A DNA stretch of 64,000 bases from Molossus alvarezi (GCA_037176705.1 JBAWUJ010000065.1:372001-436000), one strand, 5' to 3'. Counted from the first letter of the stretch, positions 44,585 to 60,690 are shown. Numbers and translations: made by a program. The notes: a model not told the origin generated them from the letters alone.

Positions 44585-46427
44585 ACATGTTATTTATTTA
44601 TATTTCTTTGTGTTTTTTTAGCAATGTTTCTCCTTTTCCCCCCATTGACACCCTCCTCCCAATCCCACCTCCCGCCCAGTATTATTTCCTCTGTCCTTGT
44701 CTACCCATCCATGTCTATAAATTCTGTGGTTTATCTCTTCCTTCCCCCCACATTTACCTCTTCTGAGGTTTGTCAGTCTATACTGCACTTCCAAGTCTCT
44801 GGGTTCATTTTGTTCCTCACCTTGCTTTGTTCATTTATTTCACAAATAAGTGAGATCGTGTGATATTTGTCTTTCTCTGATTGGCTTGTTTCACTTAGGT
44901 TAATGCTCTCCATGTTCTCCCATGTTGTCTCAAGGATAAGAGATCTCTCCTTTCTACAGCTGCATAGTATCCCATTGTCTACATGCACTATAGCTTTTGT
45001 ATCCACTCATCTATTGATGGACACTTGAGTTGTTTCTAGATCTTAGTGATTGGAAATAGTGCTGCTATGAATATAGGGATACATACATTCCTTCTGACTG
45101 GTGTTTCAGGATTTTAAAGTCTATTCCTAGAACTGAAATCACTGGATCAAATGACAGTTCAATTTGTTAATTTTTGAGGAAATACCATATTGTTTCATAG
45201 TGGCTACAGCAGTCTGCATTCCCACCAGCAGGGTACCAGAGTTCCCTTTTCTCCCACCCTTGCCAGCACTTGTTTGATAATTCATTGATGGAAGCCATTC
45301 TTGCAGGTGTGAGGTGATACCTCATAGTCATTTTAATTTGCATCTCTCTGATGATAACTGACATTGAGCATTTTTTCATATGTCTCTTGGCCATATTTAT
45401 GTCCTGTTTGGAGATGTGTCTATTTAAGTTCTCTCCCCATTTTTGAATTGGCTTTTTGTCTTCCTTTTGTTGAGTTGTATGAGTACTCTATATGTTTTAA
45501 AAAGTCACCCCTTACCTGATGTATTATTGGCACTTATGCTCTCCCATATAGAGGGTTCCCTTGTCCTCTTGAAATTTTGATGGTTGTTTCTTTGGTTGTC
45601 AAGAAGCTTTTTACTTTGATATAAGCTTCTTTGTTTCTATTGCCTTAGGAATTGTATTTTTTTTTCTTTGTTTCTATTGCCTTAGGAATTGTATCTGAGA
45701 ATTCTGCTGTGTGTGATGTCTGAAACTTTGTTAACTGCATTTTCTTCTAGGATTTTTATGAATACATGGGTCATATTTAAGCCTTTTATTCATGTTTAGT
45801 TTAATTTTGTGTATGGTGTAAGTTGGCAGTCTAGCTTCATTATGTTGCATGTAGCTGTCTAATTTTCCCAATGCTATATATTGAAGAAGCCGTCTTTACT
45901 TTGCTGTGTGCTACTGCCACCTTTGTTAAATATTAATTGAACATAATGACTTGGGTCAATTTCTGGGATCTCTGTTGTGTTCCATTGATCTGTATGCCTA
46001 TTCTTGATCCAGTATCAGGTTGTACTGATTACAGTAACTTTGTAGTATAACCCGATATACAGTATTGTGATCCTTCCTCCTTTGTTCTTCTTTTTCAAGA
46101 TTGTTGTGGCTATTTGAGGTCTTTTTTGGTTTCATATAAACTTTTGTTTTAGTTCTGTGAAATATGTCATTGGTATTATGATAGTAATTGCATTGAATGT
46201 ATAGATTTCTTTGGATAATATGAATTTTGTAATTATGTTAATTCTTCCAATCCACGAACAAAGAATATGCTTCTACTTTTTTATACGTCCCTCCATTTCT
46301 TCTTTCACTGACAAGTTGTTTTCTGTTAATAGGTCCTTTACTTCAATGGTTAAGTTTATTCCTAGGTATCTTGATTTTTTTTTTTTTTTTTTTTTTGCTG
46401 CAGTGGTAAATGAGGTTGCTTATTTTT
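44585..46427 (-). mobile_element. Minus-strand L1, 3' part of ORF2 and 3'UTR
   Basis: Reverse-complement L1. The T-rich tail and 3'UTR lie at 44585-44850 ('ttctccttttccccccattgacaccc'). ORF2 C-terminal text runs on from there (open stretches 44773-45006 and 45167-45394). The upstream edge is near 46427 at 'ctgcagtggtaaatgaggttgct', next to an expanded T-run (46376-46397). Another L1's 3' end abuts it directly. It has many stops. Confidence 0.83.
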
Positions 46428-46663
46428 ATTTTATTTTTTAAATTATTTTTGTTACAGATGTTTCTCTTTTTCTTCCACTGATACCTCCCTCCCTCTGCCT
46501 CCCCACCCTGTCACGAGCTTTGTTGTCCATGTCCATTGTTTGCATACATGCACATAATTACTGTGGTTTATCTCCCCCACCCAGCCCCTCTTCTGGGGAT
46601 TCTCTGTCAGTACACTACTTCCACGTCTCTGGAACTACCTTGTTCCTCAGACTGTTATGTTCA

Positions 46664-50719
<4,056 letters not shown>

Positions 50720-51589
50720 TTATGTTTAGTGTGGTTCTATTTTTCTTCCTGTTTCGTCTACTAATTACAGCAGTTCTTTTAGCATATCTCGCAGTGCTGG
50801 TTTGGTGTTAATATATTCTCTTAGCATTTTTTTTTTTTTTTTTGTATTTGTATGTTTTTGTTCTAATTGATTCCTAGTTTCATGCCATTGTGATCTCAGA
50901 AAATGTTTGGTATAATTACAATATTCTTGTATTTGTAGAGATTTGCTTTGTGTACTTACATGTGGTCCATTTTTTAGGATATCCTGGGTGAACTTGAGAA
51001 GAATGTATATTCTGCAGGTTGGGGTAAAATAGTCTGTAAAGATCAAAAAGCCCAGCTGGTCAATAAATTCCTTTAAAGACTATATTTCTGTTTGTTTTTT
51101 TTTGTTTTTGTTTTTTGTTTTGTGTAGAAGATATGTTTTGTGGTGTCAGTGAGGTGATAAAGTCACTCACTGTGATTGTTTTGCTATTGGTATCTTCTTT
51201 AAAGTCCTCCAGATGTTTTTAAATATATTTTGGTGCTCCTGTGTTTGGTTCATACATGTTTACCGGGGCTTTATTTTTTTGGGGGATTGTTTCCTTTAAT
51301 ATTATGTAGTGGCATTCTCTGTCCCTTATTATGGCCCTTGTTTTTAAGTGTATCTTATCAGATATGAGTATTGCTACACCAGCTTTTTTTTTATTTCAAT
51401 TTTCCTGGAAAATATTTTTTCATCCCTTTACTTTTGTCCTGTGTAAGTTTTTGTTTTGAGGTGGGTCTCTTTTAAGCAGCATATATATATAGGTCATGTT
51501 TTCTTATCCAATCAGCTACACTATGTCTTTTGATTGGGGCATTTAAGCCATTTACATTAAATGTTATTATTGATAGATACTTGTTAGTT

Positions 51590-51725
51590 TCTTTTTTTCT
51601 TTTTTCTTTTATACCATTCTCTCTCTCTCCGTTTCTTCTTTTTCTCCTTCATTTCCTACTTTTTTTCTTTCTCTTTCTCCTTCTCCTTCTATCTCCATCT
51701 CCTCCTCCTTTTTTTGTATTCTTCT
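51590..51725. repeat. Pyrimidine-rich tract in the L1 inter-ORF region
   Basis: About 135 bases of almost pure C/T ('cttctttttctccttc', 'ctttctccttctccttctatctcc'). On the L1 sense strand this is an expanded GA-rich version of the 'aggagaaataggaagaaaaatag' spacer between ORF1 and ORF2. Confidence 0.85.
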
Positions 51726-51727
51726 AG

Positions 51728-52850
51728 CAGTCCCTTTAGCATTTATTGCAGTGCTGGTTTGGTGGTGTAAATTCCTTTAGATTTTGTTTTTTTTGGTCTG
51801 TGAAGGTCTTAATTTTCCCTTCAATTTTGAATAATAGCCTTGCTGAAAAGTGTAGTCTTAGATTCAGATCCTTGCCTTTCATTACTTTGTACACTTCATG
51901 CCATTCCCTTTTTGCCTGCAGTGTTTGTATTGAGAAATCAGTTGACAGTCTAATGGGAGCTCCCTTGTAGCTTACTTTCTGTCTCTCTCTTGCTTCTTTT
52001 AAGATTTTTTCTTTGTCTTTAATGTTTGCTATTTTAATTATGATGTGTCTAGCTATACATGCTATTAGGTTCATCTTTTATTGAAGTCTGTGTTTCCTGG
52101 ATTTGTCTGACTTTTTTTTTGCCAAAATAAGAAAGTTTTCTGTCATTATTTCTTCAAACAGGTGTTCTATTCCTTTCTCTGATTCTGCTTCTTCTGATAC
52201 CCATATAATGTGAATGTTGTTATGCTTTGTATTGCCCCAAACCTTCCTTAAACTCTCCTGATTTTTTTTCATCTTTTTTCCCATTTGCTGCTCTATTTCG
52301 GTGGGTGTTTTTCTACCTTGTCTTCAAAGTCACTGATTCAGTCTTCAGCTTTTTCTAATGTACTATCAAATCTTTCTAAGGTATTTTTCATATCAGCTAT
52401 GTTGTTCTTTATGTCCTCATGATTTTTACTGATAGCTTGTACCTCTTTTTTTTTTTTTTTTTTTGTTCAGGTAGAGTGGGAGGGAGAGAGAGGAACAGAG
52501 AGAGAGAGAGAGACATCGATGTGAAAGGAACACATCGAGTGGCTGCCACCCGCACGACCGACCAGGGCCGGGGACAAACTGCAACCAAGGTACACGCCCT
52601 TAGCGGGAACTGAACCTGGGTCTCTCAGGACCGCAGGCCGACGCTCTAACCGCTGAGCCAAACCGGCCAGGGCTGTACCTCTTTTTTAAGCTGACATGGT
52701 TCCCACTAAACTGTCTATAGTTCTCATTAAGTTGCTTATAGTTCTCATTGAAGTGTTTGAACACCCTTAAAATCATGTTTTTGAATTCTTATCTGACAAA
52801 TTGATTTGTTCCTTTTTATGTCATTTTTTTCTGGTTATTCCTCCTTTTCT
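51728..52850 (-). pseudogene. L1 ORF1 remnant (minus), split by a SINE
   Basis: The ORF1 C-terminal half is open over 51736-52074. It carries the typical text around residues 'ARRHIIIK...KDKEKILKEAR', as in other L1 RNA-binding and C-terminal domains. The stretch 52078-52284 covers the 'ENFLILAKKK' part. A minus-strand Ves SINE at 52447-52673 splits the coiled coil from the N-terminus. Frameshifts are present, so no product is expected. Confidence 0.75.
52447..52673 (-). mobile_element. Ves SINE 6 (minus strand) with target duplication
   Basis: Reverse-complement Ves: T-run, 'gttcaggtagagtgggagggagagag', (GA)n, 'gacatcgatgtgaaaggaacacatcgagtggctgccacc', and the head end 'cgctgagccaaaccggccagggc'. 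The target duplication 'tgtacctctttttt' lies at 52439-52452 and 52674-52687; the left copy runs into the T-run. It is inserted in the minus-strand ORF1, so both have the same orientation. Confidence 0.95.
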
Positions 52851-53680
52851 TTCCTTTGGGTGTTGTTTTTTTGTCTCACTATTTTAGTCACCTGGTAGTT
52901 CTATACCTGGTGAGGGAAGTTGGGATGCAAAGGCAGGTCAGTGTGTATCAAATAAGGCTTCTGTGCCTCCCAGGTTGTTATGGTGTGTGGTGCCTCTTGA
53001 TTGCTGTGTGTCCTGGAAGACTGACTACTGGGGTCTGGTATTGGTCTTTCCTGGTAGGCAATAATCTGCATCGTGTGGGCCCCACTGGAGTTGAAGTTCC
53101 TCTCGGTGGTCTATAATAAGGCAGGTATTATCATGTGAGCCCCTCTGAAGTCACAGGTCTAGCTGGTGGCACAGGAAGCTGTATTGCATGGGCCCCACTG
53201 AAGCTGTGGTCACTGCTGGTGCCACAGGAAACTGTATCATGCAAGTCCCAATAGAGACCCAGGTCCCGCCACTGGCAGCTGTGGAGTGCTGCTGCATGGT
53301 GGGGCTTAGTTCTTGCTCAGCCTCTGCTGCTGACAATGATGATGGGTCTCAGCTGCCAATCTGTGCGGCTGCTGCCTATAGATAGATATTTGCTCCTGAG
53401 TCTCTATTTCTGGGGGTGTGTCTCGGCTCTGATCAGGCAGCTATTGTTGGGGATGATGCTGGGATCCCAGCTACTTGTGGCTTCCCCAGCAGGCACCTTG
53501 ACAGTGCTGCTACTATGCACTCATCTGTGTTGACACAGCAGGGCCCATTGGTATGATGGTATGAGGTGTACTGGTAGGCTATGGTGGCTGGGCCGTAACT
53601 ACTCCAACTGCCTCCTGCCAGAAAAGTTCAGGAATCTTCAAAAATGGTGGGGCCTCCCAGCCAGGCATGGAAAAATGCCC

Positions 53681-53894
53681 TGACAAGCTGCTGACTGTGG
53701 TAGCTGGCTACCCCTTGTCAATAGCACAGGAATCTTCTGTCCTGCGTTTATGCATTGCTGGTGGTTGCTCATCCATGCTCACATCCATTTACACTCTCAC
53801 ACACTCTAACTCTCTCACACACTTGCCCTCACTTTTGTTCTGTCCATTGCCATTTCCTCGTAAAAGTGAGTAAATTAATAAAATCTATATTTCT
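53681..53894. other. Unassigned stretch between an L1 5'UTR and a SINE
   Basis: No clear family. It includes a short 'cactctaactctctcacacact' tract near 53800. It may be the outermost L1 5'UTR or flanking DNA. Confidence 0.35.
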
Positions 53895-54168
53895 TTGTGT
53901 TGATCCTCACCAAAGGATACTTTTCTATTGATTTTAAAGAGAATGAAAGAATGGTATGAAGAAAATGAGGGAGGGAGTGGGAGAGAAAGAGAGGAAGAAA
54001 CATCAATGTAAAAAATACACATTGATTGGTTGCTTTAGGCACAAACTGGTTTGTTGGTTAACCAAAAAACCAGAAACCCAGGTAAGTACCTTTGACCAGA
54101 ACCAAACTTGCAACCCTTCAGTCTACAGGCTGACTCTGTAACCACCTAGAAAAACTGGCCAGTGCTCA
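53895..54168 (-). mobile_element. Old Ves-related SINE (minus strand)
   Basis: Reverse-complement SINE: the tail 'gatcctcaccaaaggatacttttctattg', a GA-rich tract, 'gaagaaacatcaatgtaaaaaatacacattgattggttgc', and the head end '...aaccacctagaaaaactggccagtgc'. It is much more diverged than the Ves copies at 48.3 and 52.5 kb. No target duplication is obvious. Confidence 0.8.
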
Positions 54169-55558
54169 AGCTGACATGTTAATTTGCACGTGTGGTATGT
54201 GCAGGGGAAGCAGGGGTGAAGTTGGGCAGAGGGGCTCTACACTCACCTCGCCCACATTTTCCCCAGATCAAAACATGATTTTAGTCACTTTATTCTAGGA
54301 AAATGTAGGCTTCATTCAACTGGTCAGACAAGCATGTGTGGTAACTCCTGGAAACTAAAAGCCTTGCACCCAGCAGTCAATGTATCTGTGCATTTTCAGT
54401 GAGAATGAAAGAGAGGGAGGGAGCCAGGAGATGAGAAGACCACTTGTTTTTGCCTCATCACAGATAAAAGGCATCTATGTAGGGACCCAGTCCATGTCTT
54501 TGCTTTAATTCAATACCTTAACCCAAATTTCTGAAAGAATCAGTGCAGAGAAGAACACTCTGCAGGGACTAGAGTAACATGATAGACTGTGGCACAAAAC
54601 GACAATGTAGAAACCTGAATATGGCATTTGATGGAGTTAATTTTAGTGTATGTAGCTACTTTTATATCAGAAAGCAAAAGCGAATTAAATAATAAGCTTA
54701 ATAAACCGGGAAACTGAAGCTGAACAGCTGAAGCAGGTATCAGGACAGTATTTCATGGAGATTGATGAAAACTATAGTGTTAACAACGTCGTTCACACAT
54801 TCCAGGAACCTGCCTCTGAGAAGACTTCATGCTCAGAACAGACAGGACAATCTCCCCAGAGATGTTGTGAGCCAGACAAAATTCCCAGAGGGAGGAGGAA
54901 GGGAAATCTCTCTGCTGGGCACCTGCACAGTGGAAACAAGAAGAAGGGACAGAACTTTTGGACATGGCTTGTGACAGCCAGGGTGATGACAGAATAGGGC
55001 AGAATTTAGCCTAAAAACAACTGAAAAGGTAATCAGACTGAAGGTGTGAAACCACAGTAGGTCCAGAAAAAGTATGTGATGGGAGGAGAGCCTAAATCAG
55101 GCCAGAGAAATTTTAGAAAGTTGGGCTGAATGTTTTCAATAGTACTTTGTTTCATACCGTGACCCAGGAAAATATATGGTGAATTAGCAAAAGACTCATG
55201 GTAGTTGCTTCTGGAGCCTGCCCACCCTATACATTGCCAAAGGTGTATTAAATCCCTTAATCTCAACTAAAAACTTGCCACCACATTTAATCTTTTCCAT
55301 GTGAGTGCCATTTGAAATTCTTTTCTCTAGACACCACAAAGGAACTTGTTCTCACCAGTAATATACAGAGTGTTACAGAATGATGTATCTTGGAAATAAC
55401 TCTGGTCTCCTGCTTGACAATAGAGTGTGTGTGTGTGTGTTTGTATGTACATAAGTAGGTTTCTTAAGTATTTAAAAATATTCCTCGATCATCAACAGAA
55501 TACTGCTTCCCAACATGTGGATACATGCACCATACTAAAAACTACAATGTAGAAATTA
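54169..55558. other. Anonymous interval without L1
   Basis: About 1.4 kb with no recognised gene or family. It holds a (GT)n run at about 55424-55441. Short open frames on both strands near 54755-54997 overlap one another and show no domain. I see no convincing splice sites or promoter. Confidence 0.5.
55424..55441. repeat. (GT)n microsatellite
   Basis: About nine GT units, 'gtgtgtgtgtgtgtgtgt', followed by 'ttgtatgtac'. Confidence 0.9.
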
Positions 55559-55754
55559 CAAAATGGCGGCAGAGTTAATGGAAGTTACACAGACCATCTC
55601 CCAGGACCAAATGTGAATTACAACAAAAATAAAGACAAATCATCAGGAAAAGGCAACAGATAAGCAGTTAAAAGGACCACATAACCAGGGACACTGACTC
55701 AATCCTGGTAGGCTTGGAGAGACGTGAGAGGGGAGCTGGGAGCCCATGGTCGGA

Positions 55755-55842
55755 AGTGGCCTTAGCTGAGAGTGGAGCCTTGGCTGTGAGTGGTGACCTT
55801 GGCTATAAGCGGTGGCCTTGGCTGTGAGCGGAGCCCTCAGTT
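55755..55842. repeat. Short tandem repeat in the A3 L1 5'UTR
   Basis: About four units like 'ggccttggctgtgagcggt' (19-20 bp), at the same 5'UTR position as the larger array in A2 at 22143-22445. Confidence 0.8.
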
Positions 55843-56297
55843 AAACTCCACAGTGGCTCTACAACGCTGAGCCAGGACAGAGGCTAAAATAGCAGCAGCC
55901 ACTTACCTTGGGATCCGGCAGAGGGGAGGCAGACTGGACTGGAACTGTGTGGGGACACTCGGGATTTGGAATGCTAATTGAGGCCCAAATACCAACCAGC
56001 ATCTGCCCCACCCTCAGAAAATTCTCTGATCCTGAGCACCTGAGGGAGTTGTTCATTCAATTGAGAAGTCAAGGTTCTTCAAGTAACTTCTACTGTTTGC
56101 CTCCAGGGAAAAAGCCAGAGGATAAATGTACCATTCCCTGGGCTAGCAACGTTAACCAGGAAAGTTAGACTTGACAGTGGTGTTTAAAGTGGGTCCTCCC
56201 TCCCTCATTCAAACCCAGGAAGGGAGCCACAAACAGCAGAACACCAACACCCACAGGGAAAAGTTGGCAGGCTCCAAAGCCCACTGTGATTGCCAAA

Positions 56298-57224
56298 ATG
56301 GTGAAAAAAAGAAACAAAAACCGAATGAAATAACAAAACACCTCTACTGAAGAGGAGCTAAATGAGGTGCAGTTAAGCAAGTTAACATAACTAGAATTCA
56401 GAGCCATGATCTTGAGGAAGCCCAACAGCATGTGTAATGACATGAGCACCATGAATACAGACATAGTAATGTTGAAAATCAACCAGTTGGAAATTAAAAA
56501 TCACCAAGAAGAAATGAAGCATGGCATATCAGAAATAAAAAACACATTAGAAACTCTAAATAGCAGAATAGAGGAAGCTGAGGACCGGATCAGTGAATTA
56601 GAAGATAGGGTAGAAAAAATCAACCAATCAGAAAACCAAAAGGAAAAAATAATTAAAAAAACAGGAAGACAGCTTAAAGAGAACTGTGGGACAACTGGAA
56701 ATATAATAACATTCGCATCATAGGAGTGTCCGTAGAAATAGAAAATGAGCAAGGATTAGAGAATATATTTGAAGAAATAGTGACAGAAAACATCCCTAAT
56801 TTGGTGAAGGAGAAAGGCATTCAAGTTCAAGAAGCACAGAGAGCCCCAAGTAAGAAGAACCTAAACAGGCCCACACCAAGACACATATTAATCAAACTGC
56901 CAAAAATTAAAGACAAAGAGAGAATCCTAAAAGCAGCAAGAGATAAGCAACATGTTACCTACAAAGGAAACCCCATAAGGCTCTCAGCTGACTTCTGAAC
57001 AGAAACACTACAGACCAGAAGGTAATGGCATGAGGTAATCAAGGTCATGAAAAACAAGGATCTGAATTCAAGACTACTATACCCAGCAAGGCTATCATTC
57101 AAAATAGAAGTTAAAATAAAGAGCTTCTCAGACAAAAAAAAAAAAAAGGCTAAGGAAATATATTAGCACCAAACCAGAACTGCAAGAAATGTTAAAAAAA
57201 AAAACAAAAAAAACCCTGCTGTAA
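56298..57224 (+). pseudogene. L1 ORF1 remnant (A3)
   Basis: The ATG at 56298 begins MVKKRNKNRMK. A TAA follows within 15 codons ('gaaataacaaaac'). Coiled-coil text is open at 56406-56723 and the RNA-binding part at 56726-56998, in two frames. The C-terminal domain carries an expanded A-run (57184-57210) and ends at the stop 57222-57224. Together the two open stretches cover most of ORF1, making it the best preserved ORF1 here, but it is not intact. Confidence 0.82.
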
Positions 57225-57699
57225 TTAGCAGGAGAAATAGGAAGAAAAACAGAACCACGCTAAACAAAAATGGCAATAAATGAAAACATATCAATAATCA
57301 CCGTAAATGTAAATGGATTGAATACTCCCTTAAAAAGACACAGAGTAGCTGATTGGATAAGAGCATGACGCATCTATATGTTGTTTACAAGAGACCCACC
57401 TCACAACAAAAGACCCACATAGGTTGAAAGTGAAGGGATGGAAAAAATCTTCCAAGCAAACAGAAAGGAAAAAAAAGCTGGGTAGCAATATTCATATCTG
57501 ATAAAATAAATTTCAAAATAAAGGGCATAAATAGAGACAAAGAAGGCCACTACATAATATTGAAAGGATCTATCCAACAAGAAGATATAACCTAGATAAA
57601 CATATATGCACCCAATATACAAGCCGGGAGGGAGAGGGAGGGGGTAATCAGTGGGGAAAAATCGAGAAAAGTCCGTAACAAAAAATAAATGAATTAATT

Positions 57700-57884
57700 A
57701 AATAAAAATAAACTACAATGTAACTTCTGTTTGAGATAGATATTAGTTGGTACATAGATGGTTGATAGATAATAGAATGAAGATAGGTGGACAGAAGATA
57801 GATAAAGTGATGGGAAAATGGTAGTTAGATATAGATAGCTAGTTACAGATAGATGATGTAAATATAGATGCGCATTTAACAACA
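57700..57884. repeat. Duplicated junction sequence 'flank2', copy 2
   Basis: 'actacaatgtaacttctgtttgagatagatattagttggtacatagatggttgatagataatagaatgaagatagg...gatagatagctagttacagataga' matches 8926-9116 along its length and lies between the same L1-A tail and the same L1-B entry point ('atttaacaacaaaatttcagac'). Confidence 0.78.
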
Positions 57885-58469
57885 AAATTTCAGACATCAT
57901 ACAAAACAGAATTCCCACTGATACATAACCTAAGGACACAAAAACAAAACAAAAAAAATGAATACATGGAACTACATCAAACTCAAAAGCCTCTGCACAG
58001 CAAAACATATAATCATCTAAATGGAAAGGCAACTCACTGTATGGGAGAGCATAATTTCCAATGATATATCATATAAGGTTTAATTTCTAATATATATAGA
58101 GTGATCATACAACTCAATCAAAGAACCAAACCAAAAAATGGGCAGAGAAACTAAATAGACATCTCTCCAAATGACACATAAATGGCTAAGAGTCATATGA
58201 AGAAATGCTCAACATCACTATTCATCAGACTGATGCAAATTAAAGCAACAATGAGATATCACCTCACACTTGTCAGATGGACGCCATCAGAAAATCATCA
58301 AACAACAAGTCTTGGTGAGGGTGTGGATAAAAGGGGACTCTAGTACACTGCTGGTGGGAATGCAGACTGGTGCATCAGCTATGGAAAACAATATGGTGTT
58401 ACCTCAAAAAATTAAAAATTGAATTGCCATTTGACCCAGTGATCCCAGTTCTAGGAATATTCCCTAAGA
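57885..58469 (+). mobile_element. L1-B 3' fragment, truncated
   Basis: It matches the fragment at 9117 onward, starting at the same base pattern. It stops near 58469 at 'ctaggaatattccctaagaa', before the ORF2 C-terminus. A SINE-tail-like remnant follows. Confidence 0.78.
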
Positions 58470-58503
58470 AGGGTGAGGATAAAAAAAAAAAAAAAAAAAA
58501 AAA
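58470..58503 (+). mobile_element. Possible Ves tail remnant and poly(A) at a rearrangement junction
   Basis: 'gggtgaggata' plus about 24 A bases equals the extreme 3' tail of Ves copies ('cctcgggtgaggataaaa'). It lies exactly where L1-B text jumps backwards from the C-terminal region to the reverse-transcriptase region. It is too short to prove. Confidence 0.45.
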
Positions 58504-58964
58504 AGAAGTGGAGGACGATATTAATAAATAAAAGCATATACCTTGTTCATGGATTGAGAAAATTAACATCATTAAAATGTCCATACTACCCAAAGCAATC
58601 TATACATTCAATGCAATCCTCACCAAAATACCAACGACTTACTTCACAGAACTGGAACAAACACTCCAAATGTTTATATAAAACTAAAAAAGACCCCTAA
58701 TAGCCACAAAAATCTTCAAAAGGAAGAAGAAAGTAGGAATGATTACATTACCAGATTTCAGGTTATACCACATAGCCACTGTAATAAAAATAAGCCTGGT
58801 ACTGGCACAGGAACAGGTAGATAAGTCAATGCAACAGAATAGAGAATCCAGAAATTTACCCGAGACAATTTGCTCAATTAACATTTGTCAAAGTTGGTAA
58901 CAACATACAGTGGAGTCAGGACAGTCTCTTCAATAAACACTGTTGGAAATACTGGACAGCCAAT

Positions 58965-58995
<31 letters not shown>

Positions 58996-60231
58996 TGAAG
59001 CTAGACCACCAATTTACACCATATGTGGGAATGTACTCAAAATGCATAAAATACTTAAATGTAATGTGTGAATACATACAAATAATAAAACAAAGTTCAG
59101 GAAACAAAATTTCAAACATAGAAGAATTTTCACTGATACTACACCTAAGACAACAGATACATACACACCAAAAAAAAAAAAAAAACAAAAATGAACCCCT
59201 GGGACTACATCAAACTTAAAAGCTTCTTCACAGCAAAAGAAACAACCATCAAAATGGAAAGGGATCCTACTATCTGGAAGATATTATGCGCCGATGATGC
59301 ATCAGATAAGGGTTAATTTCCAAATATATAGAGTGCTTATACAACTCAACCATAGGAAGACTAAGAACCCAATTAAGAAATGGGCAGAGAAACTAAATAG
59401 ACACCTCTCTAAACAGGACATACAAATGGCTAAGAGACATCTGAAGAAATGCTCAACATCATCAATCATCAGAGAGAAGCAAATTAAAACAACACTGAGA
59501 TATCACCTCACACCTGTCAGAATGGCCGCCATCAAAAAATTATCAAACAACAAGTCTTGGTGAGGGTGTGGAGAAAGGGGACCCCAGTACACTGCTGACA
59601 TGGGAATGCAGACTGGTGCAGCCACTATGGAAAACAATATGGTGTTACCTCAAATAAGTAAAAATTGAACTTCCATTTGACCCAGTGATCTCACTTCTAG
59701 GAATATACCCTAAGAAGCCTGAAACACCAATCAGAAAGAATATATGTACCCCCATTTTCATAGCAACACTATTTAAAATAGCTAAGATTTGAAAAAAGCC
59801 TAAATTTCTATCAGTAGATGAATGGATAAAAAAGCCGTGGTACATATACACAATGGAGTGCTATGCAGCTGTAAGAAAGAAAGATCTCTTATCCTTTGTG
59901 ACAACATGGAGGGACCTGGAAAGTATTATCCAAAGTGAAACAGGCCAAATAAAGAAAGAAAAGTATTATATGATCTCACTTATCTGTGGAATATAATGAA
60001 GGTAACAGTCTGAGGAATGGGGTAGTCCCAAAGAAGTAGAAGTGGTGTACAGACTGACAATCCCCAGAAGAGGGGGTAGTGAGGGAGAGATAAACCCCAG
60101 AACATATACGCATGTATGCATGAACAGTGGACATGGACAAAAAAGCTGGAGACAGGGCAGGGAGGGAGAGGGAGGAAGAATTACTGGGGGAAAACATCTG
60201 GAACAAAAGTACATCAATTATATAATTACGA
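58504..60231 (+). mobile_element. L1-B 3' portion (duplicate of 13.8-15.5 kb)
   Basis: It enters at 'gaagtggaggacgatattaataaat' (as near 13829) and runs to the 3'UTR tail near 60231. It shares private text with B1, for example 'gttcaggaaacaaaatttcaaacatagaagaattttcac' against 14384 onward, which other copies lack. The ORF2 C-terminus is broken. An A-run of about 27 (58969-58995) sits where B1 has (AT)n. Confidence 0.85.
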
Positions 60232-60690
60232 ATAAAATAAATGCTATATAGATATAAATATAAATGATATAGATAGATTAGATATATAAACACAGATGAT
60301 ATAGATTGATTAGGTATAGATATAGATATAGATGATATAGATATAGATATATAGATATAAATATAGATATAGAATAGATAGATGATATAGATATAGATAC
60401 AGATACAGATAAAGATAATGATATAAATATAGATATATATATATAGATATATAGAGATATAGATATAGATAGGTATGGGGTGTTTTAGATCATGACCAAT
60501 GTGCCCAGAAATGTGGATTTTGAGCTCTTTTTACCCTGAATTCTCATGTGTCTTCTCTCAGGACCTCAGTTTTCTGTTTGTGAGTTTATATTTGTGATGT
60601 CATGAAGAGGTTGAAGAAATCATATGTATTTATATTTAGTGATTCAGTATTATTACAAAACTAAATTTTATAAAATATTAAGAGGTAGGG
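60232..60690. repeat. Duplicated interval 'flank1', copy 3
   Basis: A 'gatata/tagata' repeat (60245-60475) is followed by the unique-looking block starting 'tgttttagatcatgaccaatgtg' and leading into an L1-B 5' end. It is closer to the copy at 15541-15959 than to 10226-10568. Confidence 0.87.

Larger units (their letters stand above)
50843..53680 (-). mobile_element. Minus-strand L1, 5'UTR, ORF1 and endonuclease region
   Basis: Reading from the right, the element has a 5'UTR with repeated 'ggcacaggaarctgtat' text (about 52860-53680). ORF1 (51728-52850) follows, holding a Ves SINE. Next come a long pyrimidine-rich inter-ORF stretch (51590-51725) and ORF2 endonuclease text to 50843. The rest of its ORF2 is absent because it abuts the previous L1 at a T-run. 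It is more diverged than A copies. The right edge of the 5'UTR is uncertain. Confidence 0.72.
55559..57699 (+). mobile_element. L1 copy A3 with ORF2 deleted
   Basis: The copy has a 5' start 'caaaatggcggcagag' with an intact YY1-like motif, a 5'UTR to 56297, an ORF1 remnant, and an ORF2 start at 57270. Near 57619 the endonuclease text 'catatatgcacccaatata' runs directly into 3'UTR ('caagccgggagggagagggagg...gtccgtaacaaaaaataaatg'), losing about 3.4 kb. The same flank2 block found after A1 follows its tail. Confidence 0.88.

Noticed and set aside
53188..53533. Overlapping 65-codon frames near 53.2-53.5 kb, as a coding exon
   Set aside because: They lie in the repeated 5'UTR text of the minus-strand L1 ('ggcacaggaarctgtat' units).
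54755..54997. 80-codon frame near 54.8 kb
   Set aside because: Three frames on two strands are open over the same 200 bases. No domain or context supports a gene.
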